From Bacillota bacterium (GTDB taxonomy: Bacteria > Bacillota > Clostridia > Christensenellales > SZUA-584), in assembly GCA_023399095.1 (NCBI GenBank), contig JAEWQS010000061.1, positions 1 through 13,525 on the forward strand: DNA of 13,525 nt. Reading direction: 5' to 3'. The translations under genes and the position numbers were made by a program. The number at the start of each line of letters is the position of its first letter. The stretch's first letter is position 1. Below, one piece after another: positions 7,294 through 13,118 of the stretch. A model generated the notes under the pieces. It did not search any database and had not been told where the DNA came from. It saw only the letters and a program-made list of their open reading frames with translations.

Positions 7294-7345
7294 ACATATC
7301 GCTTTTGCAGGTTGTTTCTGGTAAACTATACGCCAAGGAGGGTGC

Positions 7346-8041
7346 ATGCAAAAATCAAGAATACTCGTCGTTGACGATGAAATTGAAATATTGGAGATCG
7401 TCAAAGTCCTTCTTGAGAGCGAAGGCTTTGAAATTGTTCAGGCAACCAGCGGAAAAGAAGCGCTTCAAAAACTGAATTCTCTTATTGATCTTGTCATATT
7501 GGATGTGATGATGCCCGAAATGTCGGGTTATAAGGTCTGTCTGCAAATACGGGAACGCAGCAATATACCGATATTGTTTCTAACAGCCAAAACCAAGGAA
7601 TCAGATTTGATAATGGGCTTTTCTTCCGGCGGTGATGATTATCTGGCCAAGCCATTTTCCTATACAGAGCTGATCGCCAGAGTTAAAGGGCTTTTAAGAA
7701 GATACGATGTATACAAGGGAAGAACTGCAGTAGACAACAGTGACTACATATGTATAAATGACCTCGAAATAAACCGAGATATCAATGATGTCAAAAAAAA
7801 CGGCGATGAGATACTTTTATCAGAGATAGAGTATAAAATGCTGCTCTTAATGGCATCTCACAGAAAAAAGATTTTTTCTGCCATGAATTTGTACGAAAGT
7901 GTTTGGGAAGAGCCTTATTATAATTCTTCTAACAATACGATTATGGTTCATATACGAAAGATCAGAGAGAAAATTGAAGACGACCCGCAGAATCCAAAAT
8001 ATATAAAAACTGTGTGGGGAAAAGGCTATCGCATTGATTAG
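7346..8041 (+). CDS. OmpR/VanR-family response regulator
   Basis: A 231-residue transcription factor. The receiver domain (about 4-120) has acidic pair Asp10/Asp11, phospho-acceptor Asp53 (VILDVMMPEMSG), Thr80 and Lys102 (LAKPF). The winged-helix DNA-binding domain covers about 130-231 and ends in the typical YIKTVWGKGYRID. The start is fixed by AAGGAGGG (7335-7342). The gene begins 52 bp after the permease with no terminator between, so it is probably transcribed with the transporter. Its last 8 bp overlap the histidine kinase gene. Context suggests it controls the efflux genes in response to a substrate or envelope stress (inference). Confidence 0.95.
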   Translation: MQKSRILVVDDEIEILEIVKVLLESEGFEIVQATSGKEALQKLNSLIDLVILDVMMPEMSGYKVCLQIRERSNIPILFLTAKTKESDLIMGFSSGGDDYLAKPFSYTELIARVKGLLRRYDVYKGRTAVDNSDYICINDLEINRDINDVKKNGDEILLSEIEYKMLLLMASHRKKIFSAMNLYESVWEEPYYNSSNNTIMVHIRKIREKIEDDPQNPKYIKTVWGKGYRID

Positions 8042-9356
8042 TATCAAGAGGTCAAGAAGAACAAGCTTAAAAATGAAGCTAGTCCTCGCGATCTTGCTGT
8101 CTTTTTTCGTTGCGTTTTTTGCGTCTTCCCTTTTGGATTTGATTGGAGCAAGTTTTATAAGAACGTATCTGGACACGCCTGAGCATATTGACCAGGTCAC
8201 AAATCGTCTTATGACAGATTTTCAGGATTATATTGAAAAAAACAATATCTCATCAGACGACTCCGAACAGATTAATGATTGGGCCGGTCAATATGATAAT
8301 CTTTTATTCTATTATGTAAAAGAGAAAGATGACTCTTCATTAGTCAATCAAAATGGTGAATCCGATGAAAATCCGCGCATCGCTAACTTACCGTACGCGC
8401 TAAAGCCATATCAGATACAATGTGCAGACTCCACAATTATTTGTTATCCCATTTATTCTGAGGACTATTACAGCATAAGTTCAACTGTTATTTTCGTCAT
8501 TTTCTTTATTATATTTTTTTCATTATTCCTGATACTCATTAAGCGAAGGCTTAATTGCATTAATAAGCTGGCGCAGGATATAAAGATACTCGAAAGCGGC
8601 AATATGAATTATCCCGTCTATGTACACGGAAACGACGAGCTGTCTATGCTCGCCAAAAGCATTGATGATATGAGGCTTGCGATTATCGAAAGAACCAAGA
8701 GCGAGAGCGAAGCCATTGCGGCAAACAGAGAACTAATCACATCATTGTCTCACGATTTAAGAACACCGCTTTCCAAGCAAATCGGATATTTGGATATTAT
8801 TGAATATAAAAAGTATGAAGACGAAGCGCACCTTCAGCATTATTTACAGAAAATCAAAGAAAAAGCCTATCAGATTAAAGACATGTCCGATAAGTTGTTT
8901 AAGCATTTCCTGACCTTTGATTATGAAGATGAGATACCGGAAATCATCAGCGGTGATGAATTTCTCAATCAGCTTTTCTTTGAGCAATCCTATTTATTTG
9001 AAAGCCAGGGGTTTATTCCAAAAGTTGCATACATACAAGAGAAATTTGATATGAACGTCAGCGCAAATGATATTTGCAGAGTTTTTGACAATCTGTTTTC
9101 CAATATAAAAAAGTATGCGGAGCCATCTGATCCGATTGTTTTTTCACATAAGATTGATAATGGAAAAATCGAAATTTCTATCGCCAACTCATGCCGAGAA
9201 GATTCAAAAAAGGTTGAAAGCACGAACTTTGGGTTGAATATTACCCGAAAGCTTCTTAGTAAAAACGGCGGGGCACTGAGAACCAAAAATGAACATGATA
9301 TATTTACAGCAGTTGTTATATTGCCTGTTATCAGAAAAAATTTAAAAAATTTGTGA
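8034..9356 (+). CDS. Sensor histidine kinase with shortened ATP lid
   Basis: A 440-residue membrane kinase, partner of the preceding regulator. Order: basic N-terminus, membrane helix at about 15-41, an extracytoplasmic sensor of about 105 residues (42-147), second helix at about 149-170, HAMP linker (171-222), phospho-acceptor domain with His240 in SLSHDLRTPLSKQIG, and ATPase domain with N-box FDNLFSN (Asn353, Asn357). The G1 box (DxGxG) and F-box are absent: the chain goes from IEISIANSC (370s-380s) in about 15 residues to the G2 region TNFGLNITRKLLSKNGG (397-413). I believe this short-lid form recurs in a subgroup of Clostridial kinases, so it is probably active. The TTG start at 8034 overlaps the regulator by 8 bp and is preceded by GGGGAAAAGG; an in-frame ATG at 8073 (residue 14) is the alternative. 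Confidence 0.92.
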   Translation: MISIKRSRRTSLKMKLVLAILLSFFVAFFASSLLDLIGASFIRTYLDTPEHIDQVTNRLMTDFQDYIEKNNISSDDSEQINDWAGQYDNLLFYYVKEKDDSSLVNQNGESDENPRIANLPYALKPYQIQCADSTIICYPIYSEDYYSISSTVIFVIFFIIFFSLFLILIKRRLNCINKLAQDIKILESGNMNYPVYVHGNDELSMLAKSIDDMRLAIIERTKSESEAIAANRELITSLSHDLRTPLSKQIGYLDIIEYKKYEDEAHLQHYLQKIKEKAYQIKDMSDKLFKHFLTFDYEDEIPEIISGDEFLNQLFFEQSYLFESQGFIPKVAYIQEKFDMNVSANDICRVFDNLFSNIKKYAEPSDPIVFSHKIDNGKIEISIANSCREDSKKVESTNFGLNITRKLLSKNGGALRTKNEHDIFTAVVILPVIRKNLKNL

Positions 9357-9376
9357 TCTGAAAGGGAAATCCAAAA

Positions 9377-10225
9377 ATGAAATACTATCACGTTGATGTG
9401 TTTTCTAAAACGCCTTTAAGCGGCAACGGTCTCACGGTGGTTTTTCCGGACAGGCCGCTTGCCAGTGACGACATGCTTAAAATCACGCAAGAGCTTCGCC
9501 TGTTTGAGACAATATTTATCTTTGAGAAAGATGCGGATGGCATCTATCCTGTGCGCATTTTTACAATGGATGAAGAGCTCAGGTTTGCGGGGCATCCCAT
9601 ACTCGGCGCAGGCGCTGTGCTGCACCACCTTCACTGTTGTTCTGAAAAAGCTGAAATCGTGCTCGATCTTTCTGGACGCAACATCTCGGTGTCATCCGAA
9701 ATAAAAGATAACAGATACAACGTCACAATGAATCAGGGAGCACCGACATTTGCCGGAAGTGTCTGCAAAAGCCATTATGGCGAAATCGCTCAAGCGCTGG
9801 GACTGCAAGCATCCGATATCCATGATGCGCTGCCGATAGAGGTTGTCTCCACGGGGCTTGATTATCTGCTGGTACCGCTCAAACACGGCTTAGACCACGC
9901 GAAAATCAGTATCAGCGATTTCGAGGCATTTCTTTACCGCTTTGGCGCCAAGTTCGTCTATGTGTTTGACGCAAATACATTGGAATGCCGCACTTGGGAC
10001 AACAACGGCACCACGGAGGATGTGGCGACGGGCAGTGCGGCGGGGCCGCTGTGCGCCTATCTTGTCAAGCGCGGGATAGCAAGCCCTGAGGAAATTGTGC
10101 TTATTCATCAGGGTAAATTTGTGCATCGGCCGTCCGTGATTAAAGCGTGGATGACCAAGGCATCCAACGAGGTTTTTATACACGGAGATGTCTCGTTTTT
10201 TGCAGCAGGGGAAATTTTTATCTAA
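9377..10225 (+). CDS. PhzF-family isomerase/epimerase-like protein
   Basis: A 282-residue cytoplasmic enzyme of the PhzF/diaminopimelate-epimerase fold: two similar halves with the active site between them. Seen: VDVFSKTPLSGNGLTVVF at the start, the probable catalytic Glu44 in LRLFETIFI, AGHPILGAGAVL (71-82), and the second-half signature EDVATGSAAGPL (214-225). PhzF itself isomerises an intermediate of phenazine synthesis, but no other phenazine gene is present; most bacterial members have no known substrate. AAAGGGA (9361-9367) precedes the ATG. It starts 20 bp after the kinase gene, so read-through from the efflux operon is likely, yet its codon choice is visibly richer in G and C than the kinase gene, which argues against a long shared history. 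The family call is firm; the reaction is unknown. Confidence 0.93.
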   Translation: MKYYHVDVFSKTPLSGNGLTVVFPDRPLASDDMLKITQELRLFETIFIFEKDADGIYPVRIFTMDEELRFAGHPILGAGAVLHHLHCCSEKAEIVLDLSGRNISVSSEIKDNRYNVTMNQGAPTFAGSVCKSHYGEIAQALGLQASDIHDALPIEVVSTGLDYLLVPLKHGLDHAKISISDFEAFLYRFGAKFVYVFDANTLECRTWDNNGTTEDVATGSAAGPLCAYLVKRGIASPEEIVLIHQGKFVHRPSVIKAWMTKASNEVFIHGDVSFFAAGEIFI

Positions 10226-10236
10226 CATGTTTACAA

Positions 10237-10302
10237 CGCTGCGAGCAGCGAAGCAATTATAAAGTGCAGTGCTTCGCCACTCAACATATACCAAAATTGA
10301 GT
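10237..10302. repeat. Cluster of three inverted repeats between convergent genes
   Basis: CGCTG-CGAG-CAGCG (10237-10250), GCGAAGC/GCTTCGC (10248-10254 with 10271-10277) and ACTCAA/TTGAGT (10279-10284 with 10297-10302). The first two share three bases, so they are largely mutually exclusive. None is followed by a T run, so this is not a standard intrinsic terminator in either direction, although it is placed where a bidirectional one would be. Confidence 0.5.
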
Positions 10303-10325
10303 ACACCGTATTATCAGCGATCCTG

Positions 10326-10844
10326 CTAAAAATGATTGTAAAAGACGGTTTGTTCAAGAGGATATCGTTTATAGTGTGCCGGTTTCGGTGATGAATCATC
10401 AGCCGGATAACCGGTGGGAAGCAGCGTAACAGGGATAAAGCTTTCGGGAAGATTGAATCTTTCACATATCTTTTTTGGGTCGAAATAGCCAACCCACGTC
10501 GTGCCCAGCCCAAGCTCCGCCGCTTGAAGCATCATGTGTGTGGTGACGATGCTTGAATCCACTTCTCCGCTGTCATCGTTGTCAAATGAACGCTTCCACG
10601 ATACCGTTTTGTCATAACAGATCAAAAAGGCCAAGGGCGCACCAAAATGATAGGATGTGCATTCTTTAAGCTTAATTATGGCGCTTTCGCTTTTAATAAC
10701 CAAGATTCTTTGCGGTTGGTAATTGCACGCAGTTGGTGAGACCTGACCCGCTTTGAGAATGAGGTCTATCTTTTCTTTTTCCACTGTTTTGCTGCTGAAT
10801 TTTCTAACCGAATACCTTTCCATTGCCAATTGAGTGAAGTCCAT
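10326..10844 (-). CDS. Small FMN-dependent nitroreductase-family oxidoreductase
   Basis: A 172-residue cytoplasmic flavoprotein of the nitroreductase superfamily, using NAD(P)H to reduce nitro compounds, quinones or similar electrophiles. Seen: the N-terminal FMN-phosphate motif ERYSVRKFSSKTV (residues 9-21), SPTACNYQPQRILVI (36-50), a middle AAELGLGTTWVGYFD (108-122) lining the flavin, and the late LLPTGYPADDSSPKP. Length suits the short, dimeric branch. GGAGG lies 6 bases before the ATG. Immediately upstream (minus strand) are its own promoter, a 28-bp dyad and the HxlR regulator gene. In Bacillus subtilis, HxlR-family YodB and HypR control nitroreductases of this kind during quinone or disulfide stress (established), so a similar role is plausible here. 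Confidence 0.92.
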   Translation of the reverse strand: MDFTQLAMERYSVRKFSSKTVEKEKIDLILKAGQVSPTACNYQPQRILVIKSESAIIKLKECTSYHFGAPLAFLICYDKTVSWKRSFDNDDSGEVDSSIVTTHMMLQAAELGLGTTWVGYFDPKKICERFNLPESFIPVTLLPTGYPADDSSPKPAHYKRYPLEQTVFYNHF

Positions 10845-10880
10845 TACAAGCCTCCTAAATTGAATTTAAATTTAAGCTTA

Positions 10881-10908
10881 ATGATATACAAAAAACACGA
10901 GAATACAA
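10881..10908 (-). promoter_or_regulatory. Nitroreductase promoter
   Basis: On the minus strand TTGTAT (10908-10903), 16-bp spacer and TATCAT (10886-10881). The -35 is the promoter-proximal arm of the 28-bp dyad at 10901-10928, so a bound regulator would directly affect polymerase contact. Confidence 0.5.
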
Positions 10909-10928
10909 GTACGCACTTTTTTGTATTC
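10901..10928. promoter_or_regulatory. Dyad operator candidate for the HxlR regulator
   Basis: A perfect 8-bp inverted repeat, GAATACAA (10901-10908) and TTGTATTC (10921-10928), with a 12-bp centre that itself contains AGT-ACGC-ACT. It overlaps the nitroreductase -35 box and lies about 80 bp from the end of the HxlR gene. HxlR-family dimers bind such dyads. A related sequence occurs at the regulator's own promoter (11374-11392). Confidence 0.6.
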
Positions 10929-11009
10929 AAGAGGTATATCGGAAAGATAGGCACCAAAAAGTATTTATTATTATCGAATTGCAATGTTAATAGAATCGTT
11001 TTTTTTGCC

Positions 11010-11357
11010 TTATTCAGCTATTGTTTTATCATTGGTGTTGTTGATTAATTCTTGACCCCATTCGTTCATTTTGTACAAAATAGGAACTAAAGATTTGCCA
11101 AAGTCCGTGAGAGAATATTCAACTCTTGGCGGAACCTGTGCATAGACTGTGCGTATAACCAGACTCTTTTCTTCCATGGCCTTGAGCTGCTGGCGCAGCA
11201 TTTTTGGCGCGATATTCGGGAAAAGCCTCTGCAATTCGTTATAGCGGTGATCACCATCGCTTAAATGCCATAACAGCAGCACTTTCCATTTCCCGCCGAT
11301 AATGTCAATCGTCATTTCCAGCGGACAGTGGTATTCTTTATCTTTGTATTCAACCAT
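11010..11357 (-). CDS. HxlR-family winged-helix transcriptional regulator
   Basis: A 115-residue DNA-binding protein with the whole family signature: CPLEMTIDIIGGKWKVLLLWHL (residues 11-32), RYNELQRLFPNIAPKMLRQQLKAMEEKSLV (38-67) as the recognition helix region, and the wing VPPRVEYSLTDFGKSL (75-90). Cys11 is the conserved N-terminal cysteine which in YodB, CatR and HypR senses electrophiles or disulfide stress (established for those proteins). The protein has no other cysteine, so sensing would have to be by thiol modification or an intersubunit bond. Its neighbour is a nitroreductase on the same strand, 165 bp downstream. GAGAGAG about 10 bases before the ATG is a modest ribosome site. Likely targets are its own promoter and the nitroreductase promoter. 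Confidence 0.93.
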   Translation of the reverse strand: MVEYKDKEYHCPLEMTIDIIGGKWKVLLLWHLSDGDHRYNELQRLFPNIAPKMLRQQLKAMEEKSLVIRTVYAQVPPRVEYSLTDFGKSLVPILYKMNEWGQELINNTNDKTIAE

Positions 11358-11373
11358 AAAAACATAACTCTCT

Positions 11374-11392
11374 CAAAAAAGCACTTGTATTG
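11374..11392. promoter_or_regulatory. Second HxlR site candidate at the regulator's own promoter
   Basis: CAAAAAAG followed by ACTTGTATT. The complement of the 10901-10928 dyad reads CAAAAAAG, five bases, ACTTGTATT, whereas here only one base separates the two blocks. It lies just downstream of the -10 of the hxlR promoter, where binding would repress. It lacks the second complete arm, so it would be a weaker, half-type site. A further TTGTATTCAA occurs inside the gene at 11344-11353. Confidence 0.4.
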
Positions 11393-11394
11393 AT

Positions 11395-11422
11395 ATATTA
11401 CCATTTTTTCGTTTTAATGCAA
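11395..11422 (-). promoter_or_regulatory. Promoter of the HxlR-family gene
   Basis: On the minus strand TTGCAT (11422-11417), 16-bp spacer and TAATAT (11400-11395) preceded by TGG, an extended -10. It leaves a leader of about 30 nt before the ATG. Confidence 0.45.
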
Positions 11423-11480
11423 ACAGATATGTCGATCAAACATGCCAACTGTTAATTCATACCTTTTTAAATCGTATGGT

Positions 11481-11516
11481 AAAAAAACAGTGCAAGCCGG
11501 GGCAGAGCCCCGGCTT
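11481..11516 (-). terminator. Terminator after the OFA-family transporter gene
   Basis: On the minus strand a perfect 10-bp GC-rich stem, AAGCCGGGGC / GCCCCGGCTT, with a 3-base loop (11516-11494), then seven T after a 6-base gap (11487-11481). It starts 16 bp beyond the stop codon. The gap before the T run makes it slightly atypical. Confidence 0.8.
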
Positions 11517-11532
11517 ACGTCACGTGATTGAT

Positions 11533-12741
11533 TTATGCCTTGACAGGCTTTTTCTTCAAAAGAAGCATGAGCAGAATGGCCACACAGGCGCAGCCCGCCG
11601 CAATGAAAAACGCGGGGGACATAAGGGAGATATCCTGTGCCGCGACGTTTTTGTAATACCCAGCGATGTACGAAGACGCCACAGCGCCTGCGCCAAATCC
11701 CAAAAGGACCATACCGTAGTTGGTCGCCATATGCTTGGGGCCGAAAAGGTCTGCGGTAAGTGACGGGAAGTTGCTTAAGAAACCGCCGTAGAAGAACCCA
11801 ATAAACCCGATCAGAACATAGATGAAATATCCGCTGACACTGCTGACAAGGACGGAAAGGATTCCGGAACCCAAAAGCAAAATGATGATTGTTCTTTTTC
11901 GGCCAAGCTTGTCCGAAATCATGCCCCATGTCAGGCGACCGAGTGAATTGCACATGGATATGACAAGAACACCGATGGTGGCGGTTTCTCCGAGACCCCT
12001 TGCAACGGCAATGGGTTTCGCAAAACCGATCATCATAAGCCCACCCATGCAGGCCAACATCAGGGAGAGGGTAATGATATAGAACCTCGGGTCTTTAAGC
12101 ACCTGCGAGGGGCTTAAGCTGTTATCAGGAGCTGACGAAACGGCTTGAGTTTGTGTCTCGGGAGGATTCTTAAGAAAAAGCCCGCCCACTGTGCAGACAA
12201 CAAGAAAAATACCGCTGAGCACCATGAAGGTTTTGGGCTCGCCCACCTGCGGGCCGCCAAAAAGCACAATCAGCTGCTCAATAATCGGCGTGAAAACCAC
12301 ACCGCCAAACCCCAAAGCAGCGACAATCAGGCCTGTGACAAAGCCCTTTTTCTCCGGAAACCATTTTTGTGCGCAGGCAATGGTTGTGGAATAAGTGAAG
12401 CCCATTCCTGTACCGCCCATCACGCCATACCCCACCCACAGCAGCCATGGAATGCTGGAATTCGCAAAGGACGCAAGCATAAAACCGGCGCTTAAAATGA
12501 CACCGCCGATGATGACAATGGTTCTGGTTGAAAATTTCGCAGCAAGCTTGCCGCCAATGACGCTGCCTACGGTAAGCGTGGCCAGCAGCAGGGAAAAGGT
12601 CAGGCTGGCAGCCGCGTTGTCCCCATTAAAAATGCTGTTTGCGATACCTGTCTGGAAAACACTCCAGATATATGCGATACCAAGGCATAGCTGTATCGCA
12701 ATGGATGCCGCAATGGGTCCGGTTCTTTTTGATGCTTTCAT
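11533..12741 (-). CDS. OFA-family (oxalate/formate antiporter-like) MFS transporter
   Basis: A 402-residue integral membrane protein with twelve predicted helices in two halves and a central cytoplasmic loop at about 192-216. Family features: ITS-like start with a polar helix 1 (IQLCLGIAYIWSVFQTGIA), GYGVMGGTGMGFTYSTTIACAQKWFPEKKGFVTGL (104-138), typical of OFA proteins, and the MFS loop motif GRLTWGMISDKLGRKRT (268-284). OFA members exchange or take up small carboxylates (oxalate/formate in OxlT; pyruvate-linked YhjX). No oxalate-degrading gene is present here, so the substrate is open. GGAGG lies 6 bases before the ATG. It has its own promoter, a structured leader and a terminator, so it is monocistronic. 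Confidence 0.92.
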   Translation of the reverse strand: MKASKRTGPIAASIAIQLCLGIAYIWSVFQTGIANSIFNGDNAAASLTFSLLLATLTVGSVIGGKLAAKFSTRTIVIIGGVILSAGFMLASFANSSIPWLLWVGYGVMGGTGMGFTYSTTIACAQKWFPEKKGFVTGLIVAALGFGGVVFTPIIEQLIVLFGGPQVGEPKTFMVLSGIFLVVCTVGGLFLKNPPETQTQAVSSAPDNSLSPSQVLKDPRFYIITLSLMLACMGGLMMIGFAKPIAVARGLGETATIGVLVISMCNSLGRLTWGMISDKLGRKRTIIILLLGSGILSVLVSSVSGYFIYVLIGFIGFFYGGFLSNFPSLTADLFGPKHMATNYGMVLLGFGAGAVASSYIAGYYKNVAAQDISLMSPAFFIAAGCACVAILLMLLLKKKPVKA

Positions 12742-12765
12742 AGAATCCTCCTTAATATAGTAAAA

Positions 12766-12838
12766 GCCCTTACTGTTTGCAGTAAGGGCCTTCAGTCCGT
12801 TTCGGACTTTAAGGCTGCACCCGGCACATTCTTACCAC
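12766..12838 (-). ncRNA. Structured leader of the transporter gene, possible attenuator
   Basis: Read on the minus strand: a hairpin (12815-12788) with GCCTT/AAGGC and AGTCCG/CGGACT arms, immediately followed by a perfect 10-bp hairpin GCCCTTACTG-CAAA-CAGTAAGGGC (12789-12766) and TTTTA. The second looks like a short-tailed terminator placed 24 bp before the start codon. Upstream GTGGTAAG (12838-12831) can pair with CTTACTGC (eight pairs, two wobble) in the terminator's 5' arm, which would make an antiterminator. I do not recognise a known riboswitch class. Alternatively it is only an mRNA-stabilising 5' structure. Confidence 0.45.
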
Positions 12839-12874
12839 AAAACTTGAAAAACCCATATTAATAGCACGAATAGT

Positions 12875-12902
12875 ATAATAATTCGGCTAATTAGGTCTTC
12901 AA
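12875..12902 (-). promoter_or_regulatory. Transporter promoter
   Basis: On the minus strand TTGAAG (12902-12897), 16-bp spacer and TATTAT (12880-12875); TATACT three bases later is an alternative -10. It would give a leader of roughly 125 nt, long enough to hold the hairpins at 12766-12838. Confidence 0.5.
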
Positions 12903-13081
12903 ATTTTGCTGATAGCAGCTGCAGCATTAGTGGCTCCTGATGAGGTGTAAATTTACGTCATTATCCCATACGCACAGATTAATTGTCAAACTATTTCTAC
13001 GGTTCAGCGTATTAGTATCTATTTCCATACAAATTGTGCATCTGACCCATTTCAAAAAGGCATACATCTTATGAGTCTTTA

Positions 13082-13090
13082 TGATATAAT
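13082..13090 (+). promoter_or_regulatory. recD2 promoter (extended -10)
   Basis: TGATATAAT: a perfect TATAAT (13085-13090) with the TG of an extended -10 element. No good -35 at the usual spacing, which the TG can compensate for. It lies 28 bp before the recD2 ATG. Confidence 0.55.
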
Positions 13091-13118
13091 GACAAAAATG
13101 TACATTGTTTGAGGGCTT

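Larger units (their letters stand above)
12742..13118. other. Divergent intergenic region between the transporter and recD2
   Basis: 377 bp without a credible gene. From left to right it holds the transporter ribosome site and structured leader (to 12838), the minus-strand promoter (12875-12902), palindromes GCAGCTGC (12915-12922) and GTAAATTTAC (12947-12956), about 120 bp in which I see nothing, and the plus-strand recD2 promoter (13082-13090). The two palindromes lie upstream of the transporter -35 and are possible operator sites. Confidence 0.5.

Noticed and set aside
7305..7332. TTGCAG-16 bp-TATACG as a promoter for the response regulator
   Set aside because: Transcription would begin within the ribosome site at 7335-7342, and the -10 is poor. 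Read-through from the transporter genes is simpler.
9377..10225. Phenazine biosynthesis locus
   Set aside because: Only a PhzF-family gene is present; none of the other phz genes occurs nearby and the family is widespread outside phenazine makers.
9890..10513. 207-codon minus-strand frame spanning the phzF end and the nitroreductase end
   Set aside because: It crosses two solid genes and the hairpin cluster between them; composition looks random.
11414..11953. 179-codon minus-strand frame over the end of the transporter gene
   Set aside because: It is in another frame of the transporter gene, passes through its terminator, and has a Cys/Arg/His-rich random composition.
12766..12815. Guanidine-II (mini-ykkC) or other known two-hairpin riboswitch
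   Set aside because: Mini-ykkC hairpins have ACGR loops; here the loops are CAAA and AAA. No conserved core of the THF, ZTP, fluoride or TPP classes could be found either.
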